This document shows, piece by piece, positions 1 through 5,112 of a stretch of DNA of 5,112 nucleotides. A program made the translations under genes and the position numbers. The DNA lies in NCBI GenBank assembly GCA_003455715.1, contig DMQJ01000255.1:1-5112 (forward strand), written 5' to 3'. The notes under the pieces were generated by a model. That model searched no databases, was not told the origin of the DNA, and saw only the letters and a list, made by a program, of their open reading frames with translations. The stretch comes from Acidimicrobiaceae bacterium. Lineage in GTDB: Bacteria; Actinomycetota; Acidimicrobiia; Acidimicrobiales; Ilumatobacteraceae. Every line of letters starts with the position of its first letter. Position 1 is the first letter of the stretch.

Positions 1-447
1 GCCAAGGCGGTGGCCTTCAAGGAGGCGTTGTCGCCGCAGTTTCGCAACTATCAGGAACAGGTCGTCGCCAATGCCCGCGTCATGGCCAAGGTCCTCGGCG
101 AGGAGCGTGGCCTGCGCGTCGTTTCGGGACGTACCGAAAGCCACGTCTTCCTGCTCGACCTGCGCGCCAAGAACATCACCGGCAAGGATGCCGAGGCGGC
201 CTTGGGGCGCGCCCACATCACGGTCAACAAGAACGGCATCCCGAACGACCCGCAGAAGCCTTTAGTCACTTCCGGCATCCGCATCGGCTCGCCGGCGATG
301 ACGACGCGCGGCTTTACCGAGATCGACGCGGAGGAGGTCGCGCACCTGATCGCCGACATTCTCGACGCGCCGAACGACGAAGCCGTTGCCGCCGAGGTGC
401 GCGCCAAGGTTTCGGCGCTGTGCCGGAGATATCCCGTCTACGGCTGA
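1..447 (+). CDS. glyA: Serine hydroxymethyltransferase, C-terminal part (5' end outside window)
   Basis: This is the last 148 residues of a PLP enzyme of about 415 residues that interconverts serine and glycine while loading one-carbon units onto tetrahydrofolate in the cytoplasm. The frame is open from base 1 ([12 protein letters not shown]), so the GTG at 10 is internal and not a start. Family hallmarks are [13 protein letters not shown], then [12 protein letters not shown], then the [16 protein letters not shown] block. The arginine of that block (codon 280-282) corresponds to the residue that binds the substrate carboxylate in characterised SHMTs. The protein ends in RRYPVYG, an ending I associate with betaproteobacterial GlyA. 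The N-terminal part with the PLP lysine is not in the window. The stop lies 6 bp before nrdR, so the two are probably co-transcribed. Leucine codons favour CTG over CTC (about 5 to 3 by hand), as in nrdR and unlike the permease downstream. Confidence 0.96.
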   Translation, partial: AKAVAFKEALSPQFRNYQEQVVANARVMAKVLGEERGLRVVSGRTESHVFLLDLRAKNITGKDAEAALGRAHITVNKNGIPNDPQKPLVTSGIRIGSPAMTTRGFTEIDAEEVAHLIADILDAPNDEAVAAEVRAKVSALCRRYPVYG

Positions 448-453
448 GCACTG

Positions 454-918
454 GTGAAATGCCCTTTCTGCGGTGCCGATGAAACGGCGGTCGCCGATAC
501 CCGGCTGAATGAGGAAGGCGATGTGGTCCGTCGCCGCCGACGGTGCACGGCCTGTGACAAGCGCTTCACGACCTACGAGCGGGCGGAGATCCAGTTGCCG
601 CAGGTGGTCAAGAAGAACGGTCTGCGCACCGAGTTCAGCCGGGCGAAGCTGCTGGCCAGCCTCGAACTGGCGCTGCGCAAGCGGCCAGTGTCGATCGAAT
701 CGGTCGATGCCGCGGTGGCCGGCATCGAGGAGCGCCTGCTCGCCGCCGGCGAGCGCGAGGTGACCACGCAGCAGATCGGCGAACTGGTCATGCGCGAATT
801 GAAGAAGCTCGACAAAGTGGCCTATATCCGCTTTGCCTCAGTCTATCGCAACTTCGAGGACGTCGATGCCTTCTCCCGCGCGATTCGCGAAGTTTCGCCA
901 GCGCCCGAGCAAAAGTGA
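454..918 (+). CDS. nrdR: Transcriptional repressor NrdR (ribonucleotide reductase regulator)
   Basis: NrdR represses ribonucleotide reductase genes by binding NrdR boxes, with its activity set by bound ATP/dATP. The 154-residue length is normal for the family. The N-terminal zinc ribbon is complete: C3 and C6 in MKCPFC, C31 and C34 in RRRRCTAC, followed by KRFTTYER. The ATP-cone domain follows at about residues 46-140, from [15 protein letters not shown] to [20 protein letters not shown] chose the GTG at 454 because the family begins exactly at MKCPFC; no good ribosome binding site sits close before it, so translation may be coupled to glyA, which ends 6 bp upstream. Its stop overlaps the GTG of ribD by 4 bp (GTGA). 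The nrdR-ribD order is well known in proteobacteria, including E. coli. No NrdR box was recognised in the window, so its targets are elsewhere. Confidence 0.97.
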   Translation: MKCPFCGADETAVADTRLNEEGDVVRRRRRCTACDKRFTTYERAEIQLPQVVKKNGLRTEFSRAKLLASLELALRKRPVSIESVDAAVAGIEERLLAAGEREVTTQQIGELVMRELKKLDKVAYIRFASVYRNFEDVDAFSRAIREVSPAPEQK

Positions 919-1901
919 GCTTCTCCACCGTCGACCACGGCATGATGGCGCGTGCCCTGCGACTGGCCGAGCGCGGCATGTGGACGACCTCTCCCAATCC
1001 CCGGGTCGGCTGCGTGCTGGTCCGAGATGGCGAGATCGTCGGTGAGGGCTGGCACGAAAGGGCAGGCGCGCCGCATGCCGAAGCGAATGCCCTGCGCGCC
1101 GCCGGTGAACTGGCGGGCGGCGCCACTGCCTACGTGACGCTGGAGCCATGCAGCCATCACGGGCGCACCCCGCCCTGTGTCGATGCCATCATCGAGGCTG
1201 GCGTCGCCGAAGTGCACGTGGCGGTCGGTGATCCCGACGCGAAGGTGGCTGGTCGTGGGCTGGCAGCGCTGCGCGCCGCTGGCATCACCGTGCACACAGG
1301 CCTGTTGGCCGACGACGTCGCCGAGCAACTCACGCCCTACCTCCACCACCGCCGCACGGGCCGCCCCTATGTGGTGCTCAAGTTGGCGGCAACACTCGAT
1401 GGCCGTACTGCCGCACCCGACGGCACCAGCCAATGGATCACGAGCGCTGCGGCGCGGGCCGATGTGCACCGGCTGCGCGCAGAGAGCACCGCCATCCTCG
1501 TCGGTGCCGGCACCGTTCGTGCCGACAACCCGTCGCTCACCGTCCGCGATGTCGACGGGCCAAGTCCACGGCGCGTGGTGCTCGGCAGGGCCGCCGAAGG
1601 CGCACGGGTGCACCCGTGCACCGAGTACTCGGGACCCCTCCCCCATCTTCTCGACCAACTCGGCGCCGAGGGCGTGCTGCAACTGATGGTGGAGGGCGGT
1701 GCCTCGGTGGCCGCCGACTTTCACCGCCAACGCCTTGTTGACCGCTACGTGGTGTACCTCGCCCCGGCCCTCATGGGCGGCGACGACGGACTGCCGCTGT
1801 TCCGCGGACCTGGCAGCCCGACCATGCGCGACCTGTGGCGGGGCCGTATCGTGAGCGTGCGCCAGATCGGCCCCGATCTGCGTATCGACCTCGTCCCATG
1901 A
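915..1901 (+). CDS. ribD: Bifunctional riboflavin deaminase/reductase RibD, apparently mosaic
   Basis: RibD deaminates the pyrimidine released after GTP cyclohydrolase II and then reduces its ribosyl side chain with NADPH. The deaminase domain (about residues 6-150) has intact zinc ligands: H54 and E56 in HAE, then C79 and C88 in [11 protein letters not shown]. The reductase domain (about 151-328) shows [19 protein letters not shown] at 172-176, [17 protein letters not shown] at about 196-212 and the VEGG loop at 259-262. The total of 328 residues is short compared with about 360-370 for typical RibD. The gap is between [16 protein letters not shown] and [18 protein letters not shown], which matches my memory of Acidimicrobiia homologues rather than decay. 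The GTG start at 915 overlaps the nrdR stop, and the stop overlaps ribA by ATGA. Residues 1 to about 75 look proteobacterial and those after about 92 look actinobacterial, so the gene as written may not exist in one organism (see findings). The enzyme assignment is firm. Confidence 0.93.
   Translation: MSFSTVDHGMMARALRLAERGMWTTSPNPRVGCVLVRDGEIVGEGWHERAGAPHAEANALRAAGELAGGATAYVTLEPCSHHGRTPPCVDAIIEAGVAEVHVAVGDPDAKVAGRGLAALRAAGITVHTGLLADDVAEQLTPYLHHRRTGRPYVVLKLAATLDGRTAAPDGTSQWITSAAARADVHRLRAESTAILVGAGTVRADNPSLTVRDVDGPSPRRVVLGRAAEGARVHPCTEYSGPLPHLLDQLGAEGVLQLMVEGGASVAADFHRQRLVDRYVVYLAPALMGGDDGLPLFRGPGSPTMRDLWRGRIVSVRQIGPDLRIDLVP
1602..1619. repeat. 18-bp perfect palindrome inside ribD
   Basis: Bases 1602-1610 (GCACGGGTG) are followed directly by their exact reverse complement (CACCCGTGC). 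The pair encodes residues A230-C235 of RibD, in the linker where this reductase domain is shorter than usual. The symmetry is seen directly and stops at 1601/1620. Any role is unknown: it could be a protein-binding site, a cruciform or short RNA hairpin, or a by-product of the codons used for ARVHPC. Confidence 0.6.
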
Positions 1902-2506
1902 TCCGCCCCATCGCCGCCGCCTCCGTTCCCACCCGCCACGGTTCGTTCACCTGCGCCGTGTTCGACGACGACGGCACAGAGCATTTGGCGCTGGTGCGTG
2001 GCGAACTCGAAGACCTGGTGGGCGGCGAACCCGTGCTGGTGCGTGTGCACTCGGAGTGCCTCACCGGAGATGTTTTCGGCTCGCGGCGCTGCGACTGCGG
2101 CGAGCAACTCGACCGGGCATTGGCACGCATCGCTGAGGCTGGCCGAGGCGTGCTCGTGTACCTGCGCGGGCACGAGGGTCGAGGTATCGGCATCGGCCAC
2201 AAGATCGTGGCGTACCGGCTGCAGGATGACGGCCTCGACACCGTCGATGCCAACCTTGCCCAGGGTTTGCCAGCCGACGCCCGCACCTACGACCAGGCGG
2301 CGGCCATCCTCCGCCACCTCGGAGTGCTTCAGGTGCGACTGATGACCAACAACCCGCTCAAGTGCCAGGAACTCGCCGAGCACGGCATCGAAGTGGTCGA
2401 GCGCATCCCGTCGGTGACGGTGCCCACCCCCGAGAACGAGGCCTACCTGCGCACCAAGGCCGAGCGCATGGGCCACCTCATCGACCTGTTCGGCCGCTCC
2501 GCCTGA
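1898..2506 (+). CDS. ribA: GTP cyclohydrolase II, stand-alone
   Basis: RibA converts GTP to the diaminopyrimidine phosphate, formate and pyrophosphate, the first committed step of riboflavin synthesis; its product feeds RibD. The protein is 202 residues, close to the 196 of E. coli RibA. The zinc cysteines C54, C65 and C67 sit in [18 protein letters not shown], at the same numbering as in E. coli. The GTP-binding stretch is [11 protein letters not shown] (88-98). D127 and R129 in [11 protein letters not shown] match the E. coli catalytic D126/R128 pair. The C-terminal LMTNNPLKC and [12 protein letters not shown] blocks are present. There is no RibB (DHBP synthase) domain, so that activity must be encoded elsewhere. 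I chose the ATG at 1898 because it forms an ATGA overlap with the ribD stop and because the family starts just before the PTRHG block. An in-frame ATG at 1835 would add 21 arginine- and proline-rich residues lying over ribD and is unlikely to be used. No strong ribosome binding site precedes 1898, so translational coupling to ribD is probable. Confidence 0.96.
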   Translation: MIRPIAAASVPTRHGSFTCAVFDDDGTEHLALVRGELEDLVGGEPVLVRVHSECLTGDVFGSRRCDCGEQLDRALARIAEAGRGVLVYLRGHEGRGIGIGHKIVAYRLQDDGLDTVDANLAQGLPADARTYDQAAAILRHLGVLQVRLMTNNPLKCQELAEHGIEVVERIPSVTVPTPENEAYLRTKAERMGHLIDLFGRSA

Positions 2507-2608
2507 CGGTGCACCACCCCCGCTGCACAGGGGCGACATACGAATTCACGGAGCGGAAACACGATCGGGACCCGCCCGCCCAGGGGCGTGCGTTAGGGTT
2601 CCACGTCG
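2507..2608 (+). other. Intergenic gap between ribA and the ABC importer
   Basis: This is the longest non-coding stretch in the window (102 bp). It contains a weak 5-bp inverted repeat (2509-2513 with 2524-2528, 10-nt loop) just after the ribA stop, not followed by a T run, so it is not a convincing terminator. It also contains two near-identical 11-mers (2525-2535 and 2578-2588, 10 of 11 bases matching) 53 bp apart, and a -10-like hexamer near the ATPase start. I do not recognise the conserved core of an FMN or TPP riboswitch, although the gap follows riboflavin genes. The gap may separate two transcription units, or simply lie inside one long operon. Confidence 0.5.
2594..2599 (+). promoter_or_regulatory. 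Possible -10 element of a leaderless promoter for the importer
   Basis: The hexamer TAGGGT fits the actinobacterial TAnnnT -10 pattern. It ends 9 bp before the ATG of the ATPase, which would place the transcript start at or very near that codon. This agrees with the absence of a Shine-Dalgarno sequence before 2609. No good -35 hexamer is visible about 17 bp upstream. The call rests on pattern and spacing only. Confidence 0.35.
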
Positions 2609-3397
2609 ATGACCACCTCACTGGATGGTTCGCCGACTGCCCCTTCGGCGAACACGCCAACTTCACCACCTGCCCTTCGGTTCAACCATGTCAGCATGGT
2701 CTTCCCCGATGGAACTCACGCCGTCGACGACGTCTCGTTCGACGTGCGACCGGGCGAGTTCGTCTCCGTTGTCGGCCCGTCCGGCTGCGGCAAGAGCACC
2801 CTGCTGCGCATTGCGTCGGGCCTCGAACGACACACATCGGGTGAGTGCGAGGTAGATCGGTCGAGTCTGGGCTACATCTTCCAAGACGCCACCCTGCTGC
2901 CGTGGCGTACGGTGCGCCGCAACGTGGAACTCAACGCCGAACTGCAGGGCATGCCGAAGGAAGAGCGTGCCGCCAAGGTGGAGCAAGCCATCAAGTTGGT
3001 GAGCCTCACCGGGCACGAGAACAAGTACCCCAAGCAGCTTTCCGGTGGCATGAAGATGCGCTGTTCGGTGGCCCGCTCACTCGTGCTCAACCCGAAGGTG
3101 TTCCTGTTCGACGAGCCATTCGGCGCCCTCGACGAGATCACCCGCGAGAATCTCAACGACGAACTCATCCGCCTGTTCCAGAGCGAGCGGTTCGCCGGTG
3201 TGTTCATCACCCACTCCATTGCCGAGGCCGTGTTCCTCTCCACACGGGTCATCGTCATGTCGGCCCGTCCGGGGCGCATCGTCGCCGACTACCAGGTGCC
3301 GTTTGCGTTCCCTCGCGTGCACGACCTGCGCTACGACGCGGCCTTTGCCGAGCTCAGCGGCAAGATCTCCCATGACCTCAAGGGTTCGCACTCATGA
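2609..3397 (+). CDS. ABC importer ATPase, NitT/TauT/thiamine-precursor type
   Basis: This is the nucleotide-binding subunit of an ABC importer, expected as a dimer on the inner face of the membrane, powering uptake through the permease encoded next. All core motifs are present in 262 residues: Walker A GPSGCGKST (56-64), Q-loop Q92 in FQDATLLPW, signature LSGGM (144-148), Walker B VFLFDEP (164-170), D-loop ALD (173-175) and switch H202 in FITHS. The text around the motifs (LLPWRTVRRNV, THSIAEAVFLSTRVIVMSARPGRI) is typical of the nitrate/sulfonate/taurine and pyrimidine-precursor group. The signature continues KMRCSVAR instead of the usual RQRVAIAR. The first 22 residues are a low-complexity S/T/P/A tail before the fold starts at LRFNHV. 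No other start with a better ribosome binding site is evident, so the ATG at 2609 is kept, probably leaderless. It overlaps the permease by ATGA. The substrate cannot be deduced from the ATPase. Confidence 0.94.
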   Translation: MTTSLDGSPTAPSANTPTSPPALRFNHVSMVFPDGTHAVDDVSFDVRPGEFVSVVGPSGCGKSTLLRIASGLERHTSGECEVDRSSLGYIFQDATLLPWRTVRRNVELNAELQGMPKEERAAKVEQAIKLVSLTGHENKYPKQLSGGMKMRCSVARSLVLNPKVFLFDEPFGALDEITRENLNDELIRLFQSERFAGVFITHSIAEAVFLSTRVIVMSARPGRIVADYQVPFAFPRVHDLRYDAAFAELSGKISHDLKGSHS

Positions 3398-4266
3398 GCG
3401 AGGCAACCGACGGCATCACCTCGGCGGTCGCCGCGGTGGAGGCCAACCAGCGGCGCCGTTCCGGCGAGGCGTGGTGGAAGGTCTTTCTTCCGCCAGTCGT
3501 GATGTTCGGCGCCGTGATCGGCGTGTGGTACTTCGTCTCCTACGTGATGATGGATGAGCGACGTCGTGGCATCGCCTTGCCGCCACCCCACGAGATCGTA
3601 GACAAGGCACTGCTCGTGTGGCACCCCAAGAAGGGCATCCGCCCAATTCTCGAAGCGATGCTCACCACCGGCCGAGTGGCACTCATCGGCCTGCTCATCG
3701 CCGTGGTCCTCGGCATGACGACGGCCATCGTGATGAACCTGTCGAAGAGCCTTGAGCGAGCCATCTTCCCGTATGCGGTCGTCATTCAGACGCTGCCCAT
3801 CTTGGCACTCGTGCCCATCATCCAGTTGTGGTTCGGGTTCGCTCTCACCAGCCGCGTGTTGGTGTGCGTGCTCATCGCCATCTTCCCCATCATCACCAAC
3901 ACCCTGTTCGGCCTACAGTCGGCCGACCGGATGCATCACGACTTGTTCACGCTCAACCGCACCAGCCGATTCACGCGACTCTGGAAGATGGAGTTACCGG
4001 GCGCGATGCCGGCGATCTTCACCGGGCTTCGTATCGCCGCTGGCGGCTCGGTGATCGGTGCGATCGTCGGCGACTTCTTCTTCCGCAAGGGCGAGATCGG
4101 CATCGGCCGTCTCATCGACAACTACTCCAAAGACCTTCGAGTAGAAGAGGCATTCCTCGCTGCGGGCGTCTCGTCGTTGTTCGGCATCATCATTTTCGTC
4201 TTCTTCGGCTGGCTCTCGAATCGTGCCTTGCGCAACTGGCACGACTCGGCTCGCGGCCGCACCTGA
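3394..4266 (+). CDS. ABC importer permease, NitT/TauT/thiamine-precursor type
   Basis: This is the membrane channel subunit of the importer (BPD_transp_1-like), 290 residues. I see six likely membrane segments at about 31-53, 95-113, 123-149, 153-175, 208-229 and 252-274. The loop that contacts the ATPase lies between segments 4 and 5 (about 176-207) and ends in KMELPGAMPAIFTGLRIAAGGS. The usual EAA...G element is replaced by a divergent DLFTLNRTSRFTRLW, while the LP and following GLRIA are kept. Segment 5 leads to GDFFFRKGEIGIGRLI. The first 30 residues are hydrophilic and probably cytoplasmic. The start is fixed by the ATGA overlap with the ATPase gene; an AAGGG at 3380-3384 lies 9 bases upstream and may serve as ribosome binding site. 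Leucine codons favour CTC over CTG (about 14 to 5 by hand), unlike glyA and nrdR. Only one permease gene is visible, so the channel is probably a homodimer. Confidence 0.93.
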   Translation: MSEATDGITSAVAAVEANQRRRSGEAWWKVFLPPVVMFGAVIGVWYFVSYVMMDERRRGIALPPPHEIVDKALLVWHPKKGIRPILEAMLTTGRVALIGLLIAVVLGMTTAIVMNLSKSLERAIFPYAVVIQTLPILALVPIIQLWFGFALTSRVLVCVLIAIFPIITNTLFGLQSADRMHHDLFTLNRTSRFTRLWKMELPGAMPAIFTGLRIAAGGSVIGAIVGDFFFRKGEIGIGRLIDNYSKDLRVEEAFLAAGVSSLFGIIIFVFFGWLSNRALRNWHDSARGRT

Positions 4267-4292
4267 TCCACCACCACCACAACCAACACAGC

Positions 4293-4301
4293 AAGGGGAG
4301 G
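4293..4301 (+). promoter_or_regulatory. Strong ribosome binding site for the binding-protein gene
   Basis: The purine run AAGGGGAGG contains GGAGG and ends 6 bases before the ATG at 4308. It is the clearest Shine-Dalgarno sequence in the window and fixes the start of the lipoprotein gene. A strong site here fits the common need for more binding protein than permease or ATPase in ABC importers. Confidence 0.85.
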
Positions 4302-4307
4302 AACCAC

Positions 4308-5112
4308 ATGAAGCGCAGCCGCAAGGCCACCGCTCTCGCACTGTTGGCCGGCTTCTCGCTCGTGGCCGCAGCCTGCGGCGACGACGAGGAATCGGGCAGC
4401 GACACGACGGCACCCGCCGCCACAGACCCGGCCACCACAGACCCGGCCACCACAGACCCGGCAACCACCGAGCCGATGACCACCGACGGCGGCGAGGAGG
4501 CCATCTGCCCGACCAACCTGGTCATCCAGACCGACTGGTGGCCCGAGCTCGAGCACGGTGGCACCTATCAGCTCATCGGCCCCGACGGCACTGCCGACGC
4601 CGCCAACTTCATCTACTCGGGCCCGATCGCCGACGCCTACAAGGTGGGCGGCATCGAGACCGTGGAGATCCGCGCAGGTGGCGACGCCGTGGGCTTCACC
4701 CCCGTGGCCTCGCTGCTCGAGACCGACGACGACATCACGTTCGGCTACATCAACCTGTCCGACGTCTTCGCCGACGCCGCTCGCGTGCCGATGGTGGCCG
4801 TCGCCAAGACCCTCGACCAAGACCCGCAGATGCTCATGTGGGACCCGGCGCAGCTCGACATCAGCACCCCCGCCGACATCGGCGCTTCGGGTGCGGAGGT
4901 GCTGCACTTCGACGGGGTCGCCTATGTCGACTACCTCATCGCCAAGGGCGACATGAGCGCCGACCAGAGCAACCCGAGCTACGGCGGCGCCCCCGACACC
5001 TGGGTCGCCCAGGGCGGCAACTTCATTCAGCAGGGCTTCGCCACCAACGAGGTGTACAAGTACGAGAACGAGATCGCGTGGAAGGACGGGGCGCCCGCTC
5101 CCGTCGACTACT
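4308..5112 (+). CDS. ABC importer substrate-binding lipoprotein, 3' end outside window
   Basis: The open frame has no stop through the window edge, giving 268 complete codons. The start has a strong ribosome binding site. A lipoprotein signal is clear: MKRSRK, a hydrophobic core to about residue 19, and a lipobox VAAAC with C23 as the expected lipidated cysteine. Residues 24-65 are an acidic and threonine/proline-rich linker that contains a short tandem repeat. The folded domain begins at about C67 (CPTNLVIQTDWWPELEHGG) and continues with VEIRAGGDAVGFTPVASLL, ITFGYINLSDVFADAARVPMVAVAKTLDQDPQMLMWDP and IQQGFATNEVYKYENEI. These resemble NMT1/THI5- and SsuA-like periplasmic-type binding proteins: an early strand, a loop testing a time-limited target, then FATNE. 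The protein probably captures the substrate outside the membrane and hands it to the permease 41 bp upstream. It sits downstream of rib genes, so a flavin, pyrimidine precursor or similar aromatic compound is plausible, but no substrate residues can be named. Confidence 0.9.
   Translation, partial: MKRSRKATALALLAGFSLVAAACGDDEESGSDTTAPAATDPATTDPATTDPATTEPMTTDGGEEAICPTNLVIQTDWWPELEHGGTYQLIGPDGTADAANFIYSGPIADAYKVGGIETVEIRAGGDAVGFTPVASLLETDDDITFGYINLSDVFADAARVPMVAVAKTLDQDPQMLMWDPAQLDISTPADIGASGAEVLHFDGVAYVDYLIAKGDMSADQSNPSYGGAPDTWVAQGGNFIQQGFATNEVYKYENEIAWKDGAPAPVDY
4416..4475 (+). repeat. Four 15-bp in-frame tandem repeats in the lipoprotein linker
   Basis: Four consecutive 15-bp units encode AATDP, ATTDP, ATTDP and ATTEP (residues 37-56). 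Units two and three (4431-4445 and 4446-4460) are identical in DNA; the first differs by one base and the fourth by three. The repeat keeps the frame and lies in the flexible tether between the lipidated cysteine and the folded domain. Unit number could change by slippage, altering tether length without breaking the protein. Confidence 0.85.

Noticed and set aside
1560..1680. RibD as a broken or truncated pseudogene
   Set aside because: The shorter reductase domain keeps its frame, both catalytic domains and the VEGG loop, and this compact form appears usual for the lineage suggested by that half.
843..1730. Long open frame on the - strand (295 codons) opposite ribD
   Set aside because: It lies wholly over well-supported nrdR/ribD coding sequence, has no recognisable domain, and such antisense frames are common in GC-rich DNA with strong third-position bias.
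1835..1897. Upstream in-frame start for ribA
   Set aside because: It would add 21 R/P-rich residues absent from the family and a 67-bp overlap with ribD; the ATGA overlap at 1898 is the better start.
2509..2528. Rho-independent terminator after ribA
   Set aside because: The stem is only 5 bp with a 10-nt loop and no T run follows.
1745..2539. Long open frame on the - strand (264 codons) opposite ribA
   Set aside because: It is a shadow of ribA and the end of ribD; its translation is rich in H, G, V and A with no family motif.
2507..2608. FMN or TPP riboswitch in front of the importer
   Set aside because: The gap is short and I cannot find the conserved core sequences of either class; a covariance-model scan would settle it.
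4416..4475. CRISPR-like repeat array
   Set aside because: The 15-bp units are directly adjacent without spacers and encode an in-frame protein repeat.
4122..4907. Long open frame on the - strand (261 codons) opposite the binding-protein gene
   Set aside because: It has repetitive G/V/C text caused by the ATTDP repeat read backwards; the + strand frame has a strong ribosome binding site, signal peptide and lipobox.

Overview
The window holds seven genes, all on the + strand. They look as if they come from two different kinds of bacterium. The left end (1 to about 1150) is the 3' part of glyA, then nrdR, then the start of ribD. This order and the protein style (NrdR starting MKCPFC, a RibD N-terminus with [10 protein letters not shown], a GlyA ending in PVYG) are what I would expect in a GC-rich proteobacterium, most likely a betaproteobacterium. 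From about 1190 to the end, the sequence reads like a GC-rich actinobacterium of the Acidimicrobiia type: a short RibD reductase domain, a stand-alone RibA with the RGHEGRG motif, and a lipoprotein with a D/E/T/P-rich linker. These lineage statements rest on remembered family patterns, not on a search.

Layout: glyA fragment (1-447), nrdR (454-918), ribD (915-1901), ribA (1898-2506), a 102-bp gap with a possible leaderless promoter, then an ABC importer: ATPase (2609-3397), permease (3394-4266) and a lipoprotein substrate-binding protein that runs off the right edge (4308-5112). Spacing is tight: nrdR/ribD, ribD/ribA and ATPase/permease each overlap by 4 bp.

Function: RibD and RibA supply two steps at the head of riboflavin synthesis. 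RibA opens GTP, and RibD deaminates and reduces the resulting pyrimidine. The adjacent importer belongs to the NitT/TauT/thiamine-precursor-like group. Its position behind rib genes suggests a flavin or another vitamin-like substrate (compare the RibXY systems), but the substrate cannot be read from this sequence.

The most notable observation is the apparent switch of lineage inside ribD, at the highly conserved deaminase zinc motif. This is either an assembly chimera joined at a conserved stretch or, less likely, a true recombination. I see no clearly new biological system. The least characterised item is the importer and its unusual binding protein.
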